From NCBI GenBank assembly GCA_000403495.2, contig KE159810.1, positions 891,916-955,915 on the forward strand: a stretch of DNA of 64,000 nucleotides. The letters are read 5' to 3'. Of the stretch, positions 16,816 to 25,783 are shown in pieces; position 1 is the first letter of the stretch, and every line of letters begins with the position of its first letter. The notes beneath the pieces were generated by a model. It was not told where the DNA came from. It did no database searches and saw nothing but the letters and a program-made list of their open reading frames with translations. Origin of the DNA: Lachnospiraceae bacterium 10-1 (GTDB taxonomy: Bacteria > Bacillota > Clostridia > Lachnospirales > Lachnospiraceae). The translations under genes and the position numbers were made by a program.

Positions 16816-18624
16816 TTATTTATCCTTTGCTTTTTTTAATGCTCTGCGCAATTCCTCGTCACATGCATAAATATATAATCCGTCTATCCCTCTGGTCATT
16901 AGCACATTTACTTCATTTCTAATTAATATTTCTCCAAATTTTTTCTTACTCCCATCACTTAAAGTTCTGGCATTTTTAACATTCCTATTTGCACTGCAAG
17001 ACGGATCAAAAACAATCTTTCCATCTTTGTATTGTACTGAAGGCCCAAGAATTACTCCTGCATAATTTAAATCAAGTCCCTGTATTGTATATGTTGAGCC
17101 TACTTCTTTAATTGTATGGCTCTGCTCTGACCATGCAAGTTTCTTATTTTTCCCTTTTTCTATGGAGTTTCCCGGCATCTGTTTATTCCAGGGCATTTTC
17201 CATTCTCCTATTGAAACCATCCAATAGTCTGCCATCCTGGGACTCTTTTTTTGAATATATTCCCAATCATAAGTAGATAGCATTCTGGATAACCTGCTAT
17301 TTTCATTGTTTCCCTTTTTTTCAATTTCCTGCTGCATTTCTCCGGGACTGTCAAATATTTTAATTTCATAATGAGCATCTTCCGGAATTTTATTTATCTG
17401 TTGTTTTTTTGTAAATTTATGAATCCATTCAATTACCGGAGCACCTCCACAAATACGAAATTGCTCCGTCAGCTCAATATAATTGTGTTTTCTTTTTGCC
17501 TCTTTTTCCAGCTTTTCAATCGCTGCATGCTCCCAATATTGTGTTATACTCAATATCTGATATTGGTCAAATACTGCAACCACCACTCTCGCTCTTTTGA
17601 GAATGTCCTCCAATTGATTTTTTCCACGATATGCCTGATTTCCCTGCGTCCACAACAAATGTGCCTCATCCACAAATGCAATATCTATAGGTTCATCCTC
17701 TTCCTTATGGGTTAGTATGAAGTGAGTTGGATTACATACAATATCTTTATGCACAGAATCAAGACACAATTTTGCTGCAATTTGCTTATATACCGTCAAT
17801 TGCTCCTCATGATTGACCATTAATCTGCACTTTATATTCTCAAATCCTAACTCTTTATTATTTGTACATAATTCATAAAACAAATTGCTGTTAAGAACTG
17901 TTTTTCCTGTCCCAGCTTCTCCGGAAACAAAAATCAACTGTCCCCTTTTTTTCTGCTTTAATGCCTCCCTTACCCTGTTAAATATTTGAAGTTTAGCCTT
18001 CTTTTGGTTATCACTCAATTCATGAAAAGGCGAAGCTTTATAAAGGGCAGAATCCAAAATCAGATTTTCCGCAGGAAAAAGATGAGCATTCATTTTCCCA
18101 AGCCCTTTCCATACATCAGAAAAAATATCCTCAAACTTATCTGAGGTATAATATTTATTCTGCAGATTTCCTCTTCGATTATGGATTTTACGTACCTTTT
18201 CAACTCCCAGCATATAAAACATCAGCATGTTTTCAATATCCATAGTAAGTGATTTATTAAAATATTTATGTCCTATAATAAAAACTTCTGCGCCCTTTTT
18301 CTTAAGCATTTTCTGCCAGTTTTCATCCTTAGCAACATTGCAGAAATGTTGATGAGTACGATTAATTATATCTGCTGTTTCCCCAATATAGACTTCATAA
18401 TACTCACCATCAGGGCAATGATGAATATAAACTACCGGATACTGAAAAAGAAGTTTTAGTTTAACAGCATCTTTTGTTTTTTCCAGGCTATCTTTATATT
18501 CTTTCAGGCCTTCCTCAGAAACGTTCATCTTATGAATTACTGGTACATCACATATTTTTTGCTTACTCATAACAGGTTTTAAATTTGGAATTTTTACTTT
18601 ATCTTTTTTATCATTTGTAATCAT
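16816..18624 (-). CDS. GIY-YIG nuclease domain fused to DUF2075 ATPase
   Basis: 602-aa two-part protein. Residues ~65-155 form a GIY-YIG endonuclease-like domain: VVYIHH and YEVYIGET, the catalytic-type Arg in NRTHQHF and Glu in DIENMLMFYML, ending with NRRGNLQN. The rest is a DUF2075 (Schlafen/helicase-related) P-loop ATPase with Walker A SGEAGTGKT (~231-239), Walker B IAFVDEAH and later motifs TEQFR and YTIQGLD that resemble superfamily 1 helicase motifs. Start is ATG at 18624, behind AGAAGG inside the NUDIX gene, so the two genes overlap by 14 bp. DUF2075 proteins are common in defence islands. DNA cleavage coupled to ATP-driven movement is the likely activity, not proven. Confidence 0.9.
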   Translation of the reverse strand: MITNDKKDKVKIPNLKPVMSKQKICDVPVIHKMNVSEEGLKEYKDSLEKTKDAVKLKLLFQYPVVYIHHCPDGEYYEVYIGETADIINRTHQHFCNVAKDENWQKMLKKKGAEVFIIGHKYFNKSLTMDIENMLMFYMLGVEKVRKIHNRRGNLQNKYYTSDKFEDIFSDVWKGLGKMNAHLFPAENLILDSALYKASPFHELSDNQKKAKLQIFNRVREALKQKKRGQLIFVSGEAGTGKTVLNSNLFYELCTNNKELGFENIKCRLMVNHEEQLTVYKQIAAKLCLDSVHKDIVCNPTHFILTHKEEDEPIDIAFVDEAHLLWTQGNQAYRGKNQLEDILKRARVVVAVFDQYQILSITQYWEHAAIEKLEKEAKRKHNYIELTEQFRICGGAPVIEWIHKFTKKQQINKIPEDAHYEIKIFDSPGEMQQEIEKKGNNENSRLSRMLSTYDWEYIQKKSPRMADYWMVSIGEWKMPWNKQMPGNSIEKGKNKKLAWSEQSHTIKEVGSTYTIQGLDLNYAGVILGPSVQYKDGKIVFDPSCSANRNVKNARTLSDGSKKKFGEILIRNEVNVLMTRGIDGLYIYACDEELRRALKKAKDK

Positions 18625-19021
18625 AATCAACCTTCTTCTTAATTCTTTTAAGCTTTTCAATCAGCCCCAAGTCTGCCGGAAGCCAGTCCACACTGTCTAA
18701 TTCTTCCGGCAGCAGCCACTTTGCAGCCTCATGTTCCCGCAAAACCAAATCCCCCGATCTGATCCTGCAAAAAAAGCAGTGCATTGTTAAATGAAATTTC
18801 GGATAATCATATTCCACGGTCTCAACCAATTTTCCTATTTCAATTTCTGTATCCAGCTCCTCTTTTATCTCCCGTATCAGCGCCTGTTCGGGTGTTTCTC
18901 CCTGTTCGATTTTCCCACCTGGAAATTCCCATCCGTCTTTAAACTCTCCGTATCCTCTTTGAGTGGCAAATATTTTATCACCATCTACAATAATTGCTGC
19001 CACTACCTCTATCGTTTTCAT
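18611..19021 (-). CDS. NUDIX hydrolase, MutT-like
   Basis: 136-aa (d)NTP pyrophosphohydrolase. The NUDIX box is complete at residues ~36-58 (GGKIEQGETPEQALIREIKEEL), with WEFPGG before it as in 8-oxo-dGTP diphosphatases of the MutT type. Within this cassette it may act on a modified or signalling nucleotide rather than simply cleaning the pool. It starts 27 bp after the helicase stop and overlaps the GIY-YIG/DUF2075 gene by 14 bp. The C-terminal half (WLLPEELDSVDWLPAD) is standard for the subfamily. Confidence 0.93.
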   Translation of the reverse strand: MKTIEVVAAIIVDGDKIFATQRGYGEFKDGWEFPGGKIEQGETPEQALIREIKEELDTEIEIGKLVETVEYDYPKFHLTMHCFFCRIRSGDLVLREHEAAKWLLPEELDSVDWLPADLGLIEKLKRIKKKVDYDYK

Positions 19022-19048
19022 CTTGTGTTTCCCTTTCTCTAAATCCTA

Positions 19049-21979
19049 TTAGCCATTCACAATATAGTCATAAATATCATTCCTCACCGGTACATCTAAA
19101 TGATACATAATTTCAAAAGCATCATCATTTGTTGCTTCCATGTGAATGGGCTGCGGATCACCCTGTGCAAACATTTCTCCCAAAAAGTAAAACTCTTTTG
19201 CTTCATTATCATCTTTGTTCTTTCGAACAAATAAGAAAATGCGGTTTTCTTTATCCTCTTCGCTTCTTTTATAAATATGAACAGCATCTTTTGACGTTAC
19301 TTTTCTAGGATGCTTTGACAAAGCAATTAATTGATTTTCCGAAACAAATCTATCCTCGTATGCAATTGCATCTGCTGCTTTTTCATAATTAATAAATACA
19401 GGAAGCGTTTTTGTGTCCTCATCATAAAAATAACCGCCAATATTTTGTGCATTCATATTGCGCTTCCAGTTAAGCAGCCTGCAGACATCCTCATAAGTAT
19501 ATTTTTGATATAGCTGAAAATTGGTATCCTTGTAAGTATCAGAATACAATTCAAAATACCTCGAAATGCCAAAATTAATTATTTCCATTACCATATCTGC
19601 AAAGTTCTTGTTTTGAAGTTTTTGATAAAATGACTCTGCTATTTGGCAGTTTCCATTATTATCTTCAATCAAAATGCAATCAGCATATTTCCTTTTTTCT
19701 TCTTCCTTGGGAAATTCATTTGTCAAATTACTTATAACCGATTTTTCAACTCTTTCTGATAGATCAATTTGATATTCCAGTTTCATAATTGCCCTGAAGT
19801 ATGCCACAATTCGATCATCCTGTTGTAATAAATATTTTAATAATGCAAGTTCATGAATTCTTTTAAAAAAAACTACTTTTCTAGACAAAAAATCTATTAT
19901 AGCCTCCTGTGTCTTATTAAGACGTATAGAATAATCTTTTTCATACTTCATTAAAAAAGCATAGTAAGAACCACATTTTTCAAAGATTTTTGTTATGTCA
20001 ATTGCTCCATACTCGCGAAATTCACTTATCGTTGGAATCCTGCCAAGTTTATATTTTAAGCTTTGATAAGATTCTTTCAATAATTTTATGTCATTGGTTC
20101 TTGCTGTATCTATTGATGCATAAATGCGCTTTTTAGATATTTCATCAAAGTGAATCGTAGAACTTCCCGGAATAATCTTAGCTCCTTCCATAACATATCT
20201 TCGAATTGTATCTTTGTTATAAGATCGATCACCAGATAATGCAATAGGAATCATAAAATTATTCATATAATTTCCAATAAAATCCAGAATCACTACATAT
20301 TCTTTATTTTCAAATTTACGAAGTCCACGTCCTAACTGCTGTACAAATATAACCGGTGATTTTGTTGGACGCAACATTATAATCTGATTAACTTCCGGTA
20401 TATCTACTCCCTCATTAAAAATATCTACTGTAAAAATATAATCAAGCTGTTTTTCCTTATTTTGATCATCTGTTAACCTGTCAATTACAGCTTCACGCCT
20501 TTCCTGACTGTCTTCCCCTGTTAAAACTTCTGTCCGATATTCGTGCTTATTAAATTTTCTGGAGAGCTCCTTTGCCTCTTCTTTTCCGCTACAAAAAATA
20601 AGTCCTTTTACCCTTTCTCCACTATGCCCATAGTATTCTGCTTTTTCTATCACGTATCTTACTCTTTCTTCTGAAACAAGCTCATTAAAGCTTCTCACTC
20701 CAGCATTATCGTCAAATACCTGTCCATTAATTTCTATATCCGTAATTCCAAAATAATGAAATGGGCATAATAAGTCTTCTTCCAATGCTTGCTGCAGGCG
20801 GATTTCATACGCTATGTTATGATCAAATACCGAATAAATATCATATTGATTCGTGTCAGGAGATGCTGTCATCCCGAGCCAGAAATCAGGTTGAAAATAA
20901 TTCATAATTCTCTGATAACTATCAGCACCCACATGATGTACTTCATCAATCACAATTACATCAAAATTCTTTTCAGAAAATTGTGTATATATTTCCGGTT
21001 TCGTCATCATTTGCATTGTTGCAAATAAATACTCTGCGTCCAATTCCTTGCTTGTTCCTGAAAGTAAACCAAATGTCCGGGTATTACCAAAAACCATTTT
21101 ATAGCTTTTCATTGCCTGCTTTGCAATCTGTTCACGATGAACTAAAAACAATACCTTTTTTGAATGCATCTGCCTAAGCGCGAATGCTGATGCATAGGTT
21201 TTTCCCGTCCCGGTAGCACTAATCAGCAGTGCTCTCTTTTTGTTTTGAATACGCATTTTTAGTAAATTTTCTGCAAAGGCTGTCTGCATTTTATTTGGCT
21301 GTAATTTGTATTGTTCAAAGCCAACAATCTGTTCTTTTTTTGCTATTTTGCGCTGTTCTTTTATAATTTCGTATTTTGTTTTATAGTCCTCAAAAAACGC
21401 ATTAAAACTTTTTGAATGTTTATCCTCCCACAACCCGCCGAATTCTTCCAACAGGCATTGTGTAAATTCTCCTTCCGCTGTGGAAACAATTTTCATATTC
21501 CACTCCCTGTTTTTAGTAATTGCACTTAATGTCATATTAGCGCTGCCAACAATAATGCGGTAAATTTCTTCTTTTCTAAAAATATATCCTTTTGTATGAA
21601 ATCCTCCGCCTCCTGCATCTATACAAAACATTTTTAATTCTATATTTTTCAATGATGCAAGCTTTTCAAGTGCACATGGCTCACTAAACATCAAGTAATC
21701 TGTCGTCAGTATTTTCCCAGGTACATTTCTTTTTTCCAATTCAGATAGTGTTTGCAGAAGCGGTGTTATTCCATTTTGAGTAATAAAAGCTACACTAATG
21801 CAAAATTCATCACAATTTGATAGTTCCTGCTCAATAGAAGCTAATATTTTCTTACCTTTTTTATAATCATTAGTTATAAATTCCGGACGATATGCTAAAT
21901 TTGAATTATAGGTTCCATCAATAAATGCTGTATTACATCCTTCTTGTATTTTTTTTACCGCAGCTTCTCTCTTATCCAT
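19049..21979 (-). CDS. PLD-like nuclease / DEAD helicase / DUF3427 protein
   Basis: 976-aa multidomain protein. Residues ~30-180 form a phospholipase-D-type nuclease domain with HTKGYIF (128-134) and GSANMT (145-150). A superfamily 2 helicase follows: Walker A SATGTGKT (~254-261), DEVHH (~338), a TASP motif III and a C-terminal RecA-like lobe ending in QQLGRGLRK. The last ~300 residues, with the GGYFYDE and LSKHPRKVTSKDAVHIYKR stretches, match DUF3427. It is the first and largest gene of the cassette. Only one HxK motif is obvious, so the PLD domain probably dimerises. The likely job is recognition and cutting of foreign or damaged DNA; this is inference. Confidence 0.92.
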   Translation of the reverse strand: MDKREAAVKKIQEGCNTAFIDGTYNSNLAYRPEFITNDYKKGKKILASIEQELSNCDEFCISVAFITQNGITPLLQTLSELEKRNVPGKILTTDYLMFSEPCALEKLASLKNIELKMFCIDAGGGGFHTKGYIFRKEEIYRIIVGSANMTLSAITKNREWNMKIVSTAEGEFTQCLLEEFGGLWEDKHSKSFNAFFEDYKTKYEIIKEQRKIAKKEQIVGFEQYKLQPNKMQTAFAENLLKMRIQNKKRALLISATGTGKTYASAFALRQMHSKKVLFLVHREQIAKQAMKSYKMVFGNTRTFGLLSGTSKELDAEYLFATMQMMTKPEIYTQFSEKNFDVIVIDEVHHVGADSYQRIMNYFQPDFWLGMTASPDTNQYDIYSVFDHNIAYEIRLQQALEEDLLCPFHYFGITDIEINGQVFDDNAGVRSFNELVSEERVRYVIEKAEYYGHSGERVKGLIFCSGKEEAKELSRKFNKHEYRTEVLTGEDSQERREAVIDRLTDDQNKEKQLDYIFTVDIFNEGVDIPEVNQIIMLRPTKSPVIFVQQLGRGLRKFENKEYVVILDFIGNYMNNFMIPIALSGDRSYNKDTIRRYVMEGAKIIPGSSTIHFDEISKKRIYASIDTARTNDIKLLKESYQSLKYKLGRIPTISEFREYGAIDITKIFEKCGSYYAFLMKYEKDYSIRLNKTQEAIIDFLSRKVVFFKRIHELALLKYLLQQDDRIVAYFRAIMKLEYQIDLSERVEKSVISNLTNEFPKEEEKRKYADCILIEDNNGNCQIAESFYQKLQNKNFADMVMEIINFGISRYFELYSDTYKDTNFQLYQKYTYEDVCRLLNWKRNMNAQNIGGYFYDEDTKTLPVFINYEKAADAIAYEDRFVSENQLIALSKHPRKVTSKDAVHIYKRSEEDKENRIFLFVRKNKDDNEAKEFYFLGEMFAQGDPQPIHMEATNDDAFEIMYHLDVPVRNDIYDYIVNG

Positions 21980-22028
21980 AATAATTCCAGCCTATTTTTC
22001 TTAAAATATTACCTGTATATTTAGAAAC

Positions 22029-22034
22029 ATTATA
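22029..22034 (-). promoter_or_regulatory. Putative -10 element of the helicase cassette
   Basis: Perfect TATAAT on the minus strand 49 bp before the helicase start. The matching -35 (TGCTGG at 17 bp) is poor, so the promoter may be weak or activator-dependent. Confidence 0.4.
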
Positions 22035-22072
22035 ACATATAACATGTGTAACCAGCACTCTCTAATTTGTAT

Positions 22073-22585
22073 TCATTTGACATTCTCTATATACTTACAC
22101 CCAGGATAATTTGCGCATCCATAAAACTTACTGCCTGCATAATTCCCTCTTTTTGCCACTTTAAGTACCAATTTTCCCCCACAGCGGGGACATTTTTTAT
22201 CCTGCATTTCTGTTGTCGTTTTAGAAAGAACTGGTTTCTCATAACATTTCTTTATGGTTTCTATATGTTCCTTTTTCTCAAGTTCCCCAACTTGTGTTAA
22301 AGGATATAATTTTTCATATATTATATTTATTATTGACTTCGGCATCTTCCCTGTTGATACATAACAATTAAAAAGATACCTTTTATATCCATCTAAAGGG
22401 CATAGGCATCTATAAGTATCATATTCTCCAAATACCCCTATATCAAAATGTATTTTCCAATATGGAATTTTCGTAATCTTATAATATTCAGATTCTTTAT
22501 ACTCCTTGTAATTTTTAATTTCAATGACGATTGCAATGAGTATGACTAAAACCGCTAATGCAAAAAGTAAAAATAACATAAACAT
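22073..22585 (-). CDS. Membrane-anchored zinc-ribbon protein with collapsed NERD domain
   Basis: 170-aa protein with an N-terminal membrane helix (1-24), a short piece matching the start of a NERD nuclease domain (FGEYDTYRCL..GYKRYLFNCYV, ~52-76), a piece matching the end of that domain (IYEKLYPLTQV, ~89-99), and a topoisomerase-type zinc ribbon (Cys 132, 135, 157, 163). As I remember full-length relatives, about 100 residues holding the catalytic Asp and Glu-x-Lys should lie between residues 76 and 85, so the nuclease core is missing while the frame is kept. Start ATG at 22585 behind GAGGAAAAG. It lies upstream of the helicase cassette, in the same direction, with a 93-bp gap. Confidence 0.75.
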   Translation of the reverse strand: MFMLFLLFALAVLVILIAIVIEIKNYKEYKESEYYKITKIPYWKIHFDIGVFGEYDTYRCLCPLDGYKRYLFNCYVSTGKMPKSIINIIYEKLYPLTQVGELEKKEHIETIKKCYEKPVLSKTTTEMQDKKCPRCGGKLVLKVAKRGNYAGSKFYGCANYPGCKYIENVK

Positions 22586-22735
22586 ATCTTTTCCTCGACA
22601 AATTTTTCTTACCTCTACTATATACCCTTTTCAAATCACTCTCAATGAACTTTAGGTAATATCGAACAGTTTAAATCATTTTTCTATTTACTTCCCCCTT
22701 TACTCATGATACAATATCTGGCACTAGTCCTTCTT

Positions 22736-22750
22736 AATTGCAATGCAATT
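22736..22750. promoter_or_regulatory. Perfect dyad before the two-TM coiled-coil gene
   Basis: AATTGC-AAT-GCAATT, a 6-bp perfect inverted repeat 36 bp before the start codon. A TACAAT-like -10 lies about 30 bp further upstream, so the dyad would fall in the early transcribed region: operator or leader hairpin. Confidence 0.4.
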
Positions 22751-22786
22751 GAGGAATTTCACTTTCGGTAACAAAGAGAGGTACAA

Positions 22787-23617
22787 ATGATGGAAAAAAA
22801 TGATAATAAAGATGTAATCCAAAACGAAAAAAATAAACTGCATATCAAATATCTTATCGCTATTGCTTCGGTCATTTCTATTGGAAGCATTGTGCTTTCT
22901 CTATGCAATAAAGATACTTTTGTCGCTCAGGTTTCCTTTGCCAGCACAATTACTTCTATTGTTTTATCTGTCATTGCTATCTGGATGAGTATCTCCAGCG
23001 AACGCACTACCAATGACATTAAAAGTAAAATTTGGGAATCTACCGAAAGGCTGGCTAAAACTACTGAAAATGTGGAAATTCTCAATGACAGAAATGAATC
23101 TATTATGAATACACAACTGAATGAATTAAATGACGTAAAGGAAAAACTAGAAGCAATCATCCATTCTGTAGATACTGTCGGGGAGCAAGTAACAATTATG
23201 CAAGAAAAGGTCAATGCAGCGCCAAGTACTCCCCGAACTACAAACAATAAAACTATGACTACAGAACAAAAAATTACTCTTTTCCAAAATTTATACACTT
23301 GGGCAGTTGATTATGCTACTGACAGTAAAAAGTACCGAGCCTGGCTTCTCTGTGAAATGACGCAAAAATTTATAAAAAATCAAAAAAACTCAACCCCCAA
23401 TGTCTATCGTGACGCTATGCATTATTTAGAAACAATAAATGCAGATTTAAACAAATGGGGGAAAATTATAAATTCTTATTGGGGCGCACTTTGCATGCTA
23501 TCAATGGCATCTGTATTCAACGACCAAAATGCAGTTGAAAAAATCCTGGAAAAAATTACCCCTTTGCTGAACAACCAGCCGCCCAAAGATACAGAAGATA
23601 CATCAAAATCAGAATAA
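22787..23617 (+). CDS. Unrecognised two-TM coiled-coil protein
   Basis: 276-aa protein that I cannot assign to a family. After a charged N-terminus come two membrane helices (~24-41 and ~47-68), then a coiled coil (~75-145: TERLAKTTENVEIL, ELNDVKEKLEAIIHSV), a Thr/Ser/Pro linker (~146-158) and a helical C-terminal domain (~160-262) with many aromatic residues (YTWAVDYATDSKKYRAWLL). The tail is acidic. Topology puts both the coiled coil and the C-terminal domain in the cytoplasm. It is divergent to the zinc-ribbon protein and close to the helicase cassette, so it may be a membrane sensor or effector of that region; this is only context. Start at ATG 22787 after AGAGAGG; ATG 22790 is possible. 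Confidence 0.8.
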   Translation: MMEKNDNKDVIQNEKNKLHIKYLIAIASVISIGSIVLSLCNKDTFVAQVSFASTITSIVLSVIAIWMSISSERTTNDIKSKIWESTERLAKTTENVEILNDRNESIMNTQLNELNDVKEKLEAIIHSVDTVGEQVTIMQEKVNAAPSTPRTTNNKTMTTEQKITLFQNLYTWAVDYATDSKKYRAWLLCEMTQKFIKNQKNSTPNVYRDAMHYLETINADLNKWGKIINSYWGALCMLSMASVFNDQNAVEKILEKITPLLNNQPPKDTEDTSKSE

Positions 23618-23635
23618 ATTGCTGACAATATAAAA

Positions 23636-23672
23636 CCGGAACCTGGGACTAATTTATCGTCCCAAATTCCGG
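23636..23672 (-). terminator. Terminator of the PspA/AAA+ operon
   Basis: On the minus strand CCGGAA..GGGAC / GTCCC..TTCCGG, a two-part stem followed by TTTTATATT. It includes the stop codon of the AAA+ gene and also faces the end of the convergent plus-strand gene. Confidence 0.7.
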
Positions 23673-25061
23673 CAAGTCTTCTTTCTCTATGGTGCCAAGA
23701 AGTTCTTTATTCTCCCCAGCACTTTTTATTTCAATAATCCTTGATGCCTGATTTGCAATTGCATGTTCCATGAAATTCCTTACATCCCTTGCATTTGCAA
23801 AGTTTGCAGGTTTATTTGCCACCCTGCTTTGCAACATTTCATGTGCCTTTATTTCTGCTTGTGCAGATAACTTATATTCCTGATCTGCCAGGTTTCTGCG
23901 AAGAATTTCCATTAATTCATCTGCCGTATAATCATCAAAATGAATAAAATTACTGAATCTGGAGCGAAGTCCCGGATTTGATTCCAAAAACTGATCCATC
24001 AAATCAGTATAACCAGCCACAATGACAATCAAATCTTTCCGGTGGTCTTCCATAGCTTTTAGCAGCGTATCAACTGCCTCCTGCCCAAAATCTCCTTCTC
24101 CCTTATTAACGGTCAGCGTATAGGCTTCATCTATGAATAAAATGCCGCCAAGTGCCTCTTCTATTACTTCCTGTGTTCTGGATGCTGTCTGTCCAACATA
24201 TCCCCGCACCAGCCCGGAACGGTCCACTTCAATCAACTGTCCTTTTCTCAAAACCCCCAGATACTTATAAACTTCCGCAAGTATTCGGGCTACAGTTGTT
24301 TTTCCTGTGCCGGGATTGCCCATAAAAACCATATGCTTGGATACATCCGTAACCTTCATGCCCTGATTTTCCCGCATTTTCTGTACACGGATAAGGTTCA
24401 CAATACTTCCTGCCTGATGCTTTACATTGGCAAGACCAATCATCCCATTTAATTTTTCAAGGAGTTCTTCCAGCTTATCCGACTTTTCTTCCACTGTTTC
24501 AAAATCTGATTCCACAGGTGAAACAGGTCTGTAAATTTTTTGGTTAGCCGGATACCATACTGCCAGTTCTTTAATAAACTTCTCCATGCGGTCTATATAT
24601 AAAGTAAATTTAAGACCTGTAATATCGCTTACGTCCCTTGGATTCTGCACAAGGATAGTCTGCCCCAAGAGCTTAAAGGTGTCATAAAATATCATAGCCT
24701 TTTGTCCCTTATAAGGATCAGGGGATAACTTATGCCCTGCATCTGCCAATACGGCATACTTAAGGCTTTCCGGAAGCTTATCTGCAAAGTCTGCGCTTAC
24801 CGCCTTTTCTCCAGCCCTTGATGCCAAAGAATCATACAGGAAACTTTCATCTCCGAATATTTCCTGTATGACCTTTTTTTCCTTTTCTTCCAGCCTGTCA
24901 TCTGCTCCCGCCAAATACAAAGCAAAGCTGTAAAGTTCCTCCCGAAGTAAATCTTTCAGTGTCTTCTTTGCCAGCAGAATATTCCCTACATTAGCTTTTG
25001 CGAGCATTTCACAGATTTCATAGGACAGCTTAATTAATTGCTTTAACTCTAATTGTTTCAT
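23649..25061 (-). CDS. CbbX/SpoVK-like AAA+ ATPase with TerB-like head
   Basis: 470-aa ATPase. The N-terminal ~150 residues are helical and resemble a tellurite-resistance TerB-type domain (FALYLAGADDRLEEKEKKVI). The AAA+ module begins near residue 205 (LNGMIGLANVKHQ) and shows Walker A MGNPGTGKTT, the LVRGYVGQTA pore-like segment, Walker B GILFIDEAYTL and sensor/arginine motifs ESNPGLRSRF. CbbX/SpoVK proteins remodel protein complexes. It is the last gene of an operon with PspA and a membrane protein, which suggests membrane-stress or envelope remodelling. Start at ATG 25061 (a TTG at 25067 is possible); no strong ribosome binding site, so it may be translated by coupling to pspA, 9 bp upstream. 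Confidence 0.88.
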   Translation of the reverse strand: MKQLELKQLIKLSYEICEMLAKANVGNILLAKKTLKDLLREELYSFALYLAGADDRLEEKEKKVIQEIFGDESFLYDSLASRAGEKAVSADFADKLPESLKYAVLADAGHKLSPDPYKGQKAMIFYDTFKLLGQTILVQNPRDVSDITGLKFTLYIDRMEKFIKELAVWYPANQKIYRPVSPVESDFETVEEKSDKLEELLEKLNGMIGLANVKHQAGSIVNLIRVQKMRENQGMKVTDVSKHMVFMGNPGTGKTTVARILAEVYKYLGVLRKGQLIEVDRSGLVRGYVGQTASRTQEVIEEALGGILFIDEAYTLTVNKGEGDFGQEAVDTLLKAMEDHRKDLIVIVAGYTDLMDQFLESNPGLRSRFSNFIHFDDYTADELMEILRRNLADQEYKLSAQAEIKAHEMLQSRVANKPANFANARDVRNFMEHAIANQASRIIEIKSAGENKELLGTIEKEDLPEFGTIN

Positions 25062-25070
25062 CTGCAAATA

Positions 25071-25754
25071 TTATAACCCAAGTTTTGTTTTTAAAGCCGC
25101 AAGCTCATCATCTACAGAGGAAGAATCTGCACCGCTTGTATACTTTTCTGTCAAGTCATCTGCTGAAACAGCCGCTGCATCAAGCTGTGCTGCTGCATTT
25201 GCCTCTGCCAGCATTCTTTCTGCTTTCTGCTCATACTTATTGAAAGCATCCATGTTAATAGTGCTGTTCGCTTTCGCCGCTGTTTTGTTGATCTGATCCT
25301 GCGCTTTAGCCATAGATATCTTTGCTTTTGCAGCATCTTTTCTGCTTTCAAGCTCCTCAATACTACGCACCAGCTTATTGTAGCCCTCCTGCATCATTTC
25401 AGCATTTTTTTGCGCCACTGCCAAATTCTGAAGCAGGCTCTCACGGGTCATCTCAAGCCTCTGCTTTGCCGCTAAAAGTGTACGTGCATCACCCTCATTT
25501 CCTGCCTTAAGCGCATTCTCTGCTGCCTTTTGCTTTCTCGCAATGTCTTCATCACACTCTTCTACTTTTTTCTCTGCCAGTTTCACGTCAGCCATAACTG
25601 CTGCAGTATCACGCTTTACATCAGCTAAATCTCTCTTATAATCGATCAGTAACTGATCTATCATCTTGGCTGGATCCTCACACCTGTCTAAAAGTGCATT
25701 AATATTTGCCTCCAAAATTTTAGGAATTCTTCCTAATGTGTCTGCTAATCCCAT
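25071..25754 (-). CDS. PspA/IM30 family protein
   Basis: 227-aa coiled-coil protein of the phage-shock/ESCRT-III-like PspA family: LGRIPKILEANINALLDRCEDPAKMIDQ at the start, then long heptad-rich helices (residues ~25-190) and an acidic tail (SVDDELAALKTKLGL). PspA proteins bind and stabilise damaged inner membranes. It lies between a membrane protein gene (30 bp gap) and an AAA+ gene (9 bp gap). PspA partners in other bacteria include AAA+ proteins and membrane sensors, so the trio makes a coherent membrane-stress unit. Confidence 0.93.
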   Translation of the reverse strand: MGLADTLGRIPKILEANINALLDRCEDPAKMIDQLLIDYKRDLADVKRDTAAVMADVKLAEKKVEECDEDIARKQKAAENALKAGNEGDARTLLAAKQRLEMTRESLLQNLAVAQKNAEMMQEGYNKLVRSIEELESRKDAAKAKISMAKAQDQINKTAAKANSTINMDAFNKYEQKAERMLAEANAAAQLDAAAVSADDLTEKYTSGADSSSVDDELAALKTKLGL

Positions 25755-25783
25755 GTTTTCTTACCATCCTTTCGTTTTGTTAT

